Shown: in pieces, positions 29,831 through 39,212 of the stretch
Layout of the letters: the number at the start of each line of letters is the position of its first letter
Position numbering within the stretch: the first letter of the stretch is position 1
Assembly (NCBI GenBank): GCA_963814645.1
Contig: CAWFDX010000010.1
Location: 62,001-126,000, forward strand
Direction: 5' to 3'
Length of the DNA stretch: 64,000 nucleotides
Source of the DNA: RYN-230 sp963814645
GTDB taxonomy: Bacteria > Actinomycetota > Actinomycetes > Streptosporangiales > Streptosporangiaceae
The notes under the pieces: model-generated
What the model saw: the letters and a program-made list of their open reading frames with translations, nothing else
The model's database searches: none
What the model was told of the DNA's origin: nothing
Translations under genes and position numbers: made by a program

Positions 29831-30552
29831 CCCCCTGGCCCGGCGCCGGTGGGCCGCAGGCTGTAGCCGATGCCGCGCTGGGTGTGAATCAGCGGCGGCC
29901 CTAGCGGGTCGAGCTTGTGCCGCAGGTAACTGACGTACGTCTCGACGATCTGCGACTGCCCGGCGTAGTCCCAGCCCCATACGTTCTCCAGCAGCTGAGC
30001 CCGGGTGAGCACCCGGCCTTGATGCCGCATCAGGTAGGCGAGCAGCCGGAACTCGGTCGGGGACAGCTCGACCGCGACCCCGGCCCGGTGCACTGTCCAG
30101 CGGGACTCGTCCAGTTCCAGGTCGCCGACCCGCAACGTGCTGAGCTCCTCGTTGGCACCGGCGGTGGCCCGCGAGGCGCGGCGGAGCACCGCCCGCACCC
30201 GGGCCACCAGGGCCTCCACCGAGAAAGGCTTGGTCACGTAGTCGTCGCCGCCCAGGGCCAGCCCGGTCACCTGGTCGGAGGAGGTGTCCCGGGCGGTCAG
30301 GAAGATCACCGGCACCTCGTTGCCCGCCGCGCGGAGCCGCCGGCACACCTCGAACCCGTCCAGGTCAGGCAGCATGACGTCGAGCACGATCAGATCCGGC
30401 CGGACCGATTCGGCCTGCCGCAGCGCATCCTTGCCGCTGGCCGCGGTGTGCACCGCGCAGCCGTGGAACTTCAGCGCGACCTGGACCAGCTCACGGATGT
30501 TCGGCTCGTCGTCCACGACGAGCACCTGCGGAATGCGATCGTTGTCTGTCAT
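29827..30552 (-). CDS. OmpR/PhoB-family response regulator
   Basis: 241 residues from ATG at 30552, chosen because it opens directly on the receiver domain (MTDNDRIPQVLVVDDEPNIREL). The receiver has the acidic pair DD, the phospho-acceptor Asp in PDLIVLDVMLPDLDG, the switch Thr in IFLTARD and the Lys in YVTKPF. The C-terminal winged helix is typical (SPTEFRLLAYLMRHQGRVLTR, VETYVSYLRHKLD, RGIGYSLR). It is the partner of the kinase that overlaps its stop by four bases. A longer frame to 30756 runs through a strong hairpin and is unlikely. Confidence 0.95.
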   Translation of the reverse strand: MTDNDRIPQVLVVDDEPNIRELVQVALKFHGCAVHTAASGKDALRQAESVRPDLIVLDVMLPDLDGFEVCRRLRAAGNEVPVIFLTARDTSSDQVTGLALGGDDYVTKPFSVEALVARVRAVLRRASRATAGANEELSTLRVGDLELDESRWTVHRAGVAVELSPTEFRLLAYLMRHQGRVLTRAQLLENVWGWDYAGQSQIVETYVSYLRHKLDPLGPPLIHTQRGIGYSLRPTGAGPGG

Positions 30553-30594
30553 CACCTGGGGGGCGGCACGGGCGGCCGGAGGGCCAGCATAGGC

Positions 30595-30633
30595 TACCGG
30601 CTCCCGCAGGTGGCGAGCCTGCGGGAGCCGGTA
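30595..30633. terminator. Strong 16-bp hairpin between the DUF5666-like gene and the response regulator
   Basis: TACCGGCTCCCGCAGG at 30595-30610 pairs perfectly with 30618-30633 around a seven-base loop. It lies 12 bases past the stop of the anchored protein gene and about 40 bases before the regulator start. No T-tract follows, which is common for actinobacterial terminators. It probably separates the two minus-strand units. Confidence 0.7.
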
Positions 30634-30644
30634 AACAGCGCCGG

Positions 30645-31562
30645 TCAGCTGCCGGATGCCGACGGCGCTGGCGTGGCGGTCTTGGGTGCCAATGGCGGGC
30701 GGATCACGATGAGCCGGGCGTCCCTGGCCCCGGAGATCACCGGGCCGCCGACCCACACCGGCTCGCCGCTGGTCAGCGCGTTGCTCGAGGTCTTCTGGCC
30801 GTGCTCACGGACCACCGTGTCGCCGACCAGCTGCCAGGTCTCGGTGAGGCCGTTCACCGCGCGGACCACGATGGCGTTGCCGCTCACCGACTGGATCACG
30901 CCGCGCTCGAAGGCCAGCGTGCGCAGCGTGCCCTGCTTAGTGCGGAAGGTGAACTGCCCGGCGACGCCGCGGAGCAGGACGAACCGGAACAGGCGGTGCC
31001 GCCGCAGCAGGCCGTGGCAGTGCGCGATGACGTCCTTCCGGGCCGCCTTGATCAGCACCGGGCGGCCGGTCCGCCGCGCGGCGCGGAGCGCGGCCACGGC
31101 TCGCCGGCAGGCCCGGATCTTGGCCGCGGCGGCCTTGATGGCAGGCTTGGCCGTGCCGCCCGCCGCGGCGGGGGCCGAGCTGAGGGTCAGCGTGCCGGGC
31201 GCGCTGGCCGCGTTCAGCACGCTGCTCAGCGCGGCCGCCTGGCCGGCCGGGGCGCTGCTGTGCGCCGCGGTGCTGTCGCTGGCCTGCGAGAAGTTGCTGG
31301 TCGGTGTGTGGCTGGCCAGCGCCACCCCGGCGATCACGCTGCCGGCCGCCAGCACCAGGGCCAGGCTGAGCCCGACGGTCCAGCGCAGCGCGTGCCGCCG
31401 GTCCCTGGTGTAGTGCTGTTCCAGGTAACTCGGCTGCGGGGGCGGGCCCGCGGGGTCCTGCGGGCTGCCGCCGGCGGGCCCAGGCTGCGAAGTCCAGAAC
31501 TGATCGGTGGGGCGGGAGTCCTGCGGGTCGCCGTCACCGGTAGGCGGGTTCATGTTGTCCAT
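30645..31562 (-). CDS. Membrane-anchored extracytoplasmic protein with DUF5666-like C-terminal domain
   Basis: 305 residues. A Pro/Gln/Asp-rich cytosolic segment (1-55) is followed by one membrane helix (WTVGLSLALVLAAGSVIAGVAL) and an Ser/Ala-rich linker. A Cys-containing basic helix follows (AAAAKIRACRRAVAALRAARR). The C-terminal beta-rich domain (about 205-290) reads FERGVIQSVSGNAIVVRAVNGLTETWQLVGDTVVR, the pattern of DUF5666-type OB-like domains. Function is unknown. It is next to, but separated by a hairpin from, the two-component system, so it could be sensed or regulated by it. Confidence 0.72.
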   Translation of the reverse strand: MDNMNPPTGDGDPQDSRPTDQFWTSQPGPAGGSPQDPAGPPPQPSYLEQHYTRDRRHALRWTVGLSLALVLAAGSVIAGVALASHTPTSNFSQASDSTAAHSSAPAGQAAALSSVLNAASAPGTLTLSSAPAAAGGTAKPAIKAAAAKIRACRRAVAALRAARRTGRPVLIKAARKDVIAHCHGLLRRHRLFRFVLLRGVAGQFTFRTKQGTLRTLAFERGVIQSVSGNAIVVRAVNGLTETWQLVGDTVVREHGQKTSSNALTSGEPVWVGGPVISGARDARLIVIRPPLAPKTATPAPSASGS

Positions 31563-31652
31563 AGCCCCGAGCTTTCCGGGCCGGGCTGGGACATTAGCGC
31601 GCTAAACCTGGGATTTGGCTGGGACCCGGCTGCGGACTTGCCCTGGGCTGTG

Positions 31653-33392
31653 TTACATCCGCTCGGGGACCGGGATGCCGAGCAGGCCGAGCCCGGTGTC
31701 CAGCACCCGCAGGGTGAGCGCGGCCAGCGCCAGCCTGCTGTCCCGCACCGCGCCGGGCGCGTTCAGCACCGGGCACTGCTCGTAGAACGCGGTGAACGAA
31801 CTGGCCACCTCGAACAGGAAGTTGGCCAGCAGGTGCGGTTCCGCGTTTGCCCCGGCCTGCCGGACCGCGGCGCCGAAGCCGAGCAGCCGCAGCGCGAGCG
31901 CCCGTTCCGCCGGTTCGGCCAGCTTGACCGGGCCGGAGGCGGCCGCCGGGTCGATCCCGGCCCGGCGGAAGATGGACCGGATCCGGGTCGTCGCGTACTG
32001 CAGATAGGGACCTGTGTTGCCCTTGAACGAGATCATCCGGTCCCAGTCGAAGACGTACTCGCTGTCCCGGGCGGTGGACAGGTCGGCGTACTTGATCGCG
32101 CCCACGCCGACGGCCTCGGCGATGGCCGCCCGCTCAGTTTCGCTGAGGTCCGGGCTGGTACCCAGCTCGTCGACGACCTTCCTGGCCCGCTCGACGCCCT
32201 CGGTGAGCAGGTCGCCGAGCTTGATCGAGTCGCCCGCCCGGGTGCGCAGGATCTTCCCGTCGGGGCCGAGCACGTTGCCGATCTGGGCGTGCTCGAACCG
32301 GGCGGCCGCCGGTATCCAGCCCGCCTGCCGGGCCACCGCGAACACCATCTGGAAGTGCAGCGCCTGGGCCGAGCCCACCACGTAGATGGCCCGGTCCACG
32401 TGCAGGTCCCGGACCCGGTACCGGATCGTGGCCAGGTCGGAGGTGGCGTAGTTGTAGCCGCCGTCGCTCTTCCTGATGATCAGCGGCAGGGGCTCGCCGT
32501 TCCGCCCGGTGAACCCGGGCGGGAAGGCGCACAGCGCGCCATCGCTGATCACCGCGACGCCGCTGGCCTCCAGTTCGTCGCAGACCCCGGCCAGCATGGC
32601 GTTGTAGAAGCTCTCGCCGCGGATGTCCGCGTCGGTGAGCGTCACCTGCAGCTGCTGGTAGATCCGGTGCAGGTAGTCCAGGGACAGGTCAACCAGGTGC
32701 TGCCACAGCCGGAGCGTCTCCGGGTCACCGCCCTGCAGCTGCACCAGCCGCCGCCTGGCCCGCTCGGTGAACGCCGGGTCGCTGTCGAACTTGCGCCGCG
32801 CGGCCTGGTAGAACGTGTTCGGGTCGGTCTCCAGGAGGGCGGCCGCGGCGGAGTCCTCACCCACGTCGAGCAGGTGCTCGACCAGCATGCCGTATTGCGT
32901 GCCCCAGTCGCCCAGGTGGTTGTCCCTGATCACGTCCTGCCCGGCGAAGTCCAGGATCCGGGCCAGCGCGTCCCCGACGATCGTCGTGCGCAAATGACCG
33001 ACGTGCATTTCCTTGGCCACGTTCGGCGAGGAGTACTCGACCACGATCCGCTGCACCGGGTCGGCGGCCGGGGTGCCCAGCCTCGGGTCGGCCAGCTCGC
33101 TGCTGGCCTGGGCCGCGATCCACTCGGGAATCAGCGTGAGGTTGATGAAGCCGGGCCCGCTGACCTGCGGTGGCTCGGCCACCCCGGTCAGGTCCAGGTG
33201 GCCGATGATCTCCGCGGCGATGTCCCGGGGCGGCCGCCCCAGCTTCTTGGCCAGCGGCAGCGCCGCGTTGGACTGGAAGTCGGCAAACGAGGACGGCCGG
33301 ATCACCGGGTCGGCAGCCGCGTATTCCGCGCCGAACGCGGCGCCGAGCGCGTCCTGCACCCGCCGCGCGAGCACTTCCCTGGGATCAGCCAT
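31653..33392 (-). CDS. argS: Arginyl-tRNA synthetase
   Basis: A class I synthetase charging tRNA-Arg. The 579-residue protein has the N-terminal Add1 domain with FADFQSNAALPLAKKLGRPP and the HIGH-type motif in SSPNVAKEMHVGHLRTTIVGD. The core has YNYATSDLATIRYR and the anticodon-binding domain LQYATTRIRSIFRRAG. It ends in the usual VLNAPGAVRDSRLALAALTLRVLDTGLGLLGI and PERM. A canonical KMSKS is not evident, which is normal in many ArgRS enzymes. It stands alone between plsX and the anchored protein. Confidence 0.97.
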   Translation of the reverse strand: MADPREVLARRVQDALGAAFGAEYAAADPVIRPSSFADFQSNAALPLAKKLGRPPRDIAAEIIGHLDLTGVAEPPQVSGPGFINLTLIPEWIAAQASSELADPRLGTPAADPVQRIVVEYSSPNVAKEMHVGHLRTTIVGDALARILDFAGQDVIRDNHLGDWGTQYGMLVEHLLDVGEDSAAAALLETDPNTFYQAARRKFDSDPAFTERARRRLVQLQGGDPETLRLWQHLVDLSLDYLHRIYQQLQVTLTDADIRGESFYNAMLAGVCDELEASGVAVISDGALCAFPPGFTGRNGEPLPLIIRKSDGGYNYATSDLATIRYRVRDLHVDRAIYVVGSAQALHFQMVFAVARQAGWIPAAARFEHAQIGNVLGPDGKILRTRAGDSIKLGDLLTEGVERARKVVDELGTSPDLSETERAAIAEAVGVGAIKYADLSTARDSEYVFDWDRMISFKGNTGPYLQYATTRIRSIFRRAGIDPAAASGPVKLAEPAERALALRLLGFGAAVRQAGANAEPHLLANFLFEVASSFTAFYEQCPVLNAPGAVRDSRLALAALTLRVLDTGLGLLGIPVPERM

Positions 33393-33447
33393 ATGTAAAG
33401 CGTAGCGAGGCGTGTCGAGCGAATTCGCCGGACAGCGCCGCGCGTGG

Positions 33448-34515
33448 TCAGCTGCGGCGCAGGAAGTGCCCGCTGCGGCCGTGCCCGAGCCGGGCCCGGA
33501 TCTTCTCGGTGATCTGGCCCTTGCTCAGGTCCGCGGCGAGCAGGCAGGCCGACGTGATGCCGCGCGCGGTGGCCGCGCCGTGCGCGATCACCACGGTGCC
33601 CTCCAGGCCGAGCAGCGCCGCGCCGCCGTAGCTTTCCGCGTCCATCCGGCCACGCAGCTCGCGGAACGCGCGGCGCTGCAGCACCGCGCCGGCCCGGGCC
33701 GCCCGCGAGCCCCCCAGCGCCGAACGCAGCTGGTCGGCGGCGAACCGGGTGGCACCCTCCAGCGTCTTCAGCGCGACGTTCCCGGAGAAGCCGTCGGTCA
33801 CGATCACGTCCACCCGCCCGGCCAGCAGGTCGCCGCCCTCCACGTTGCCCGCGAACTTGATCGGCAGCGCACCGTGCGGCGGCGGCGCATTCAGCAGCTC
33901 ATACGCGCGCCGGGTCAGCTTGTTGCCCTTCGCGGGCTCGGTGCCGATGTTGAGCAGCCCAACCCTGGGCTCGGCGATGCCGTAGGCGATCTGGGCGTAA
34001 GCCACGCCAAGCTGCGCGAACTGCAGCAGCGCCTCCGGCTTCGGGTCGGCGATGGCACCCGCGTCGACCAGCAGGGTGGGCTTGGGGTGGGTCGGCAGCG
34101 CCACGGCCAGGCCCGGCCGGAGCAGCCCGGGCACCGACCGCAGCCGGAGCCGGGCGGTGGCCACGATGCCGCCCGTCAACCCGGCCGACACCAGCGCCGC
34201 GGCCTGGCCGCGCCGGATCACCTGGCAGGCCACGGCCACACTCGACCGGGGACGGCGCCAGCTGGCCAGCGCCCCTTCGTCCATGGCGATCGCGTCATCG
34301 GCCGCGACCAGCTGGAGCAGCCCGGCCACCTCCTGGTGCTCGGCCAGCAGCGGCTGCAGCTCGGCGGGCCGGCCGGTCAGGATGACCGGCGCTCGCAGCG
34401 CGGCGGCGGCGGCCGCAGCGCCGTCCACGATCTGCGCCGGGCCGTGATCACCGCCCATCGCGTTGACCACGATGGCGGCCCGGTCCGGGATCGGGCCCGG
34501 CGCGTCCAGGATCAT
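33448..34515 (-). CDS. plsX: Phosphate acyltransferase PlsX
   Basis: PlsX makes acyl-phosphate from acyl-ACP and phosphate, feeding PlsY in phospholipid synthesis; it is a peripheral membrane enzyme. The 355-residue protein has the opening VVNAMGGDHGPAQIVDGA, LVSAGLTGGIVATA, LLNIGTEPAKGN and VDVIVTDGFSGNVALKTLEG. The usual neighbours rpmF, rnc or fab genes are absent here. The start is 633 bases from the divergent radical SAM gene. Confidence 0.95.
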   Translation of the reverse strand: MILDAPGPIPDRAAIVVNAMGGDHGPAQIVDGAAAAAAALRAPVILTGRPAELQPLLAEHQEVAGLLQLVAADDAIAMDEGALASWRRPRSSVAVACQVIRRGQAAALVSAGLTGGIVATARLRLRSVPGLLRPGLAVALPTHPKPTLLVDAGAIADPKPEALLQFAQLGVAYAQIAYGIAEPRVGLLNIGTEPAKGNKLTRRAYELLNAPPPHGALPIKFAGNVEGGDLLAGRVDVIVTDGFSGNVALKTLEGATRFAADQLRSALGGSRAARAGAVLQRRAFRELRGRMDAESYGGAALLGLEGTVVIAHGAATARGITSACLLAADLSKGQITEKIRARLGHGRSGHFLRRS

Positions 34516-35148
34516 GCGAGGTTCCGGGAGCCCGGTCAGCCCGCTGGCGGCGGGCTGGGCCAGCCTGCTGAGGCCAGGCAGGCGGGCAAGGTGCGTCGAA
34601 TGACCAGCATGGGCCCAAGCTTCTCACTGCCGCGCGCTGCCCGCACCGCTGCCCTGGCGCAGCCTGGGCCGCGGGGAACCGGGCATACACCCGCCGCGGC
34701 GTGGCCGCACGCCGCCGTGGCGTGGCCGCGGCGGCCCGGGGCCCATGGCGCAAATGATGTTCAAGGGGGCATAAGGGTAGTTATGGGTTGATGGCAGACT
34801 CAACATGATTGATGATGGGCCTACCGGGTAACCATCTGGCACGATCTGGGGCTGGCGAGCGGGCAACCGGGCGAAGAGGCGCTCCGCGCATCCCTGGTCG
34901 TGCCGAGGCGGAGTCACGGCTAGCGGACACCGGGCGCGCAGTTGACTGACGGGGCGTAACGAGCGAACCGTCAACGCCGCTTCAGTGTTTCCTCAACGTG
35001 ATCTCCTTGTATTGAGTCTTAACTAGTGGGGTTAATCCTGCCTGGAGCGTCTGAGGAGGTGACCGCGGCGCGCAGATCGCAGCCGCCGGCCTGAACGATC
35101 CGTGTGTCTGGCCGGGCCGCCAGCGCACGACCGACCGGAGGGAGACGC
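34516..35148. promoter_or_regulatory. Long divergent intergenic region, no gene seen
   Basis: This 633-base region lies between plsX (minus) and the KamA-type gene (plus). It is less GC-rich than its surroundings near 34740-34850 and 34980-35040, as promoters often are. Visible are GTTGAC/GTCAAC arms (34941-34946 and 34970-34975) and TTAAC-N7-GTTAA (35019-35035), with TTGAGT at 35013 as a possible -35 element for the downstream gene. Open frames here have no protein-like composition. I could not recognise a riboswitch or small RNA. Confidence 0.5.
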
Positions 35149-36525
<1,377 letters not shown>

Positions 36526-36540
36526 CCGGCCGCGCCGTCT

Positions 36541-36565
36541 AGCGGCCAGCCGAGGGCTGGCCGCT
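36541..36565. terminator. Hairpin between convergent radical SAM and MFS genes
   Basis: AGCGGCCAGCC and GGCTGGCCGCT form a perfect 11-base stem with a three-base loop, 16 bases past the radical SAM stop. There is no T-tract. Just beyond it, GGCCCGCGGGC occurs twice. It could terminate transcription in both directions. Confidence 0.6.
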
Positions 36566-36624
36566 GATCCGGCCGCCCGGCCCGCGGGCTTGCCTGGCCC
36601 GCGGGCGGGCGCTGCGGCACCGGG

Positions 36625-38256
36625 TCAGGCGCGGGTGCGCTCACCCGCGGGCAGGTCGGGCACGACGTCCTCAGCCGTCTTGCGCCCTTCCCTGAGCAGC
36701 AGGCAGCTGAGCGCGGCGATGGCCAGCAGGATGACCGGGAACAGCATGGTCGAGCGCATGGCCGTGACGTAACCGAACGTGAACACGTCGTGGCCGATCC
36801 GCGCGATTTCGGCGACCAGCCGGGCCGGCAGCCCGGGCAGCGCCGAACTGCCGCCGTTCTGGCCCGCGCCGACCTGGATGCCGTTGCTGGCCGAATGCTG
36901 GATCTGGGCGATGAACGGGCCGCGCACCCGGGGGGGCAGCGCGGCGGAGCGGGTGATGGCCTGTGCGTGCATCGCCGAGACCAGCCGGTTCTGCAGCAGC
37001 GCACCCACCGCCGCGGTGCCGATCACCAGCCCGCACTGCCGGACCGTGTTCAGCACGCCGGACGCGGCCCCGGCCATCCGCGGGTCGATGTTCCGCATGG
37101 CCACCGTCACCATCGGCGCGAAGATGCAGCCCATCCCGATACCGGCCACGATCAGCGCGGGCAGGAACGCGTACCAGGCCGAGGTGGTGGTGGCCTGCAG
37201 CGCCACCCAGCCCATCCCGGCGCCGAACAGCGCCAGCCCGGACATCAGGATGTACTTGCCGCCGATCCGGTCGGTGAACCGGCCCGCCACCGGGGCGATG
37301 AACATCGACAGCACCGAGGCCGGCGCCATGGTCAGCCCCGCCTTCAGTGCGGAGAAGCCGAGCACCGACTGCAGGTAGATGGTGAACGGCAGGAAGATGC
37401 CCATCATGCCGATGGACAGCGTGCCGGACACCCAGTTCACCACCGAGTAGTTCCGGTCCTTGAACAGCGCGAACGGGACCAGCGGCTCACGGTCCTGGGT
37501 CCGCCACTGCAGCAGCAGGAACCCGGCCAGCAGCACAACGCCGACCACGAACACCAGCGGGATGCTGATGAACCCGGTGATCGTCCCCCAGTTGTACTTC
37601 TGCCCCTCGACCAGCCCATAGCAGATGGCCAGCAGGGCCGAGCTGGCCAGCACCACGCCGGGCACGTCGATCCGGTGCCGCCTGCCCGGCCGCAGGTCCG
37701 GGATGATGAAGAACGTCAGGATCAGGCAGGCGATGCCGAATGGCAGGTTGACGAAGAAGATCCAGCGCCAGTCGAACGCGGTCACCAGCAGGCCGCCGAG
37801 CGTCGGCCCGGCGATCGTGGCCACCCCGGCGACCGCGCCCCAGACGCCGAACGCCGCGCCGCGCCGTTCGGCCGGGAACGTGTTCGTGATGATGGTCAGC
37901 GTCTGCGGCATCAGCATGGCGGCGCCCAGGCCCTGCACGGCGCGGAACCCGATCAGCCAGCCCGCGCTCGGGGCCAGGCCGCACGCGGCCGACGCGGCGG
38001 TGAACACGCCGATGCCGAGGGCGAACATGATCCGCGGGCCGATCAGGTCACCGAGCCGTCCCGCCGTGATGACCAGGACCGCGAGCACCAGGGCGTAGGC
38101 GTTGATGACCCACAGGATGTCGTCCAGCGAGGCGTGCAGCCTGGTGATCATGTCCGGGATCGCGATGTTCACGATCGTCAGGTCCAGCAGGGTCATGAAG
38201 AACCCGAGGGAGACGACCAGCAAGACCGCCCACGGATTGGCCCGGAATTTCGTCAC
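36625..38256 (-). CDS. MFS transporter, DHA2 (EmrB/QacA) family
   Basis: A proton-driven drug or metabolite exporter of 543 residues with about 14 membrane helices. GTG at 38256 is chosen: GAGGAG lies six bases upstream and the protein then begins on the cytosolic edge of helix 1 (VTKFRANPWAVLLVVSLGFF). Motif LDLTIVNIAIPDM in helix 1 is the DHA2 mark, and AGRLGDLIGPR is motif A. RAVQGLGAAMLMPQTLTII and GPTLGGLL are motifs B and C. It is divergent from the SDR gene across a region dense in palindromes, so a TetR- or MarR-type regulator may act there; none is adjacent. Confidence 0.92.
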   Translation of the reverse strand: MTKFRANPWAVLLVVSLGFFMTLLDLTIVNIAIPDMITRLHASLDDILWVINAYALVLAVLVITAGRLGDLIGPRIMFALGIGVFTAASAACGLAPSAGWLIGFRAVQGLGAAMLMPQTLTIITNTFPAERRGAAFGVWGAVAGVATIAGPTLGGLLVTAFDWRWIFFVNLPFGIACLILTFFIIPDLRPGRRHRIDVPGVVLASSALLAICYGLVEGQKYNWGTITGFISIPLVFVVGVVLLAGFLLLQWRTQDREPLVPFALFKDRNYSVVNWVSGTLSIGMMGIFLPFTIYLQSVLGFSALKAGLTMAPASVLSMFIAPVAGRFTDRIGGKYILMSGLALFGAGMGWVALQATTTSAWYAFLPALIVAGIGMGCIFAPMVTVAMRNIDPRMAGAASGVLNTVRQCGLVIGTAAVGALLQNRLVSAMHAQAITRSAALPPRVRGPFIAQIQHSASNGIQVGAGQNGGSSALPGLPARLVAEIARIGHDVFTFGYVTAMRSTMLFPVILLAIAALSCLLLREGRKTAEDVVPDLPAGERTRA

Positions 38257-38353
38257 CGACTGCTCCTCTATCTGCCGCTGGCCCGCCCCATCCCCGCCCG
38301 CTCCCCAGGCGAGTGCCAACGCTCCTGATCGTAGACGGAGGCACCGACATATC

Positions 38354-38395
38354 GTCCGGACGGACGGCCGATTGGCCAATCCGAACCCTGTTCGG
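38354..38395. promoter_or_regulatory. Three consecutive palindromes between divergent MFS and SDR genes
   Basis: GTCCGGAC (38354-38361), GATTGGCCAATC (38370-38381, perfect 12-base palindrome) and CCGAAC-CCT-GTTCGG (38381-38395) lie almost end to end. They are between the two starts (38256 minus, 38430 plus) and are the size of repressor operators. Confidence 0.55.
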
Positions 38396-38429
38396 TTGGC
38401 GCCGGACGGCGCGAAGTAAGCTCCCGGCC

Positions 38430-39203
38430 ATGAAACTGAACGGAACCGCAGCGATCATCTCCGGTGCGGCCAGCGGCCTTGGCGCGGCGGTGGCCCGCAG
38501 GCTCGCGGCCGCGGGCGTCAAGCCGGTCATCGCCGACCTCAGCGAGGAACAGGGCAAGGCGGTGGCCGAGGCTACCGGCGGCCTGTTCGTGCAGACCGAT
38601 GTGGCCGACGAGAACTCGGTCACCGCGGCGGTGCAGGCGGCCACGTCGCAGGGCGTGCCGCTGCGGATCGTGGTGAACTGCGCTGGCATCGGCTGGGCCG
38701 CGCGGACCGTCGGCCGGGACGGGACCCCACACGATCTCGCGTCGTTCCGTAAGGTCATCGACATCAACCTGATCGGCACGTTCAACCTGATGCGGATCGC
38801 CAGCGCGGCCATCGCGCAGACCGAGCCAGCCGACGCGGACAACCAGCGGGGTGTAGTTGTCAACACTGCGTCGGTGGCGGGCCTGGAGGGGCAGACCGGC
38901 CAGATCGCCTATTCCGCGTCCAAGGGCGGGATCATCGGGATGACCGTGCCGGCCGCCCGCGATCTGGCCGCGATCGGCGTGCGGGTGAACACCATCTGCC
39001 CGGGCATCATCGACACCCCGATCTACGGGACCGGCCCGACCAGCGATGAGTGGAAGGCCAAGCTGGCCGCGCCCGTGGTGTTCCCGAAGCGGATGGGGAC
39101 CAGCGACGAGTTCGCCCAGCTGGTCCAGGCGCTCATCGAGAACGACTACATGAACGCCGAGGTCGTCCGGTTCGACGGCGGGATCCGCTTCCAGCCCAAG
39201 TAG
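38430..39203 (+). CDS. Short-chain dehydrogenase, 3-hydroxyacyl-CoA dehydrogenase type 2-like
   Basis: 257 residues from ATG at 38430. The Rossmann opening is NGTAAIISGAASGLGAAVARRLA (GxxxGxG). The catalytic residues sit in VVNTASVAGLEG and IAYSASKGG (Tyr and Lys of YxxxK). Later sequence GVRVNTICPGIIDTPIYG is standard. The overall pattern is closest to the HSD17B10/FadB2-type short-chain 3-hydroxyacyl-CoA dehydrogenases used in branched or straight acyl-CoA oxidation. An upstream in-frame start (38313) would run back through the palindromes. It is convergent with the M50 gene, nine bases away. Confidence 0.88.
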   Translation: MKLNGTAAIISGAASGLGAAVARRLAAAGVKPVIADLSEEQGKAVAEATGGLFVQTDVADENSVTAAVQAATSQGVPLRIVVNCAGIGWAARTVGRDGTPHDLASFRKVIDINLIGTFNLMRIASAAIAQTEPADADNQRGVVVNTASVAGLEGQTGQIAYSASKGGIIGMTVPAARDLAAIGVRVNTICPGIIDTPIYGTGPTSDEWKAKLAAPVVFPKRMGTSDEFAQLVQALIENDYMNAEVVRFDGGIRFQPK

Positions 39204-39212
39204 CCGCCCGGG

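Noticed and set aside
30553..30756. N-terminal extension of the response regulator
   Set aside because: It would translate the strong hairpin at 30595-30633 and place 68 unrelated residues before a complete receiver domain.
34787..34804. GTTGA-N8-TCAAC as a third HAIR site
   Set aside because: Spacer and inner bases differ from CTTGAGT-N7-ACTCAAG and it lies beside plsX, far from chaperone genes.
35046..35095. Short leader peptide (GTG near 35056) after GAGGAG before the KamA gene
   Set aside because: The ribosome-binding site touches the start codon and the peptide has no informative codon run.
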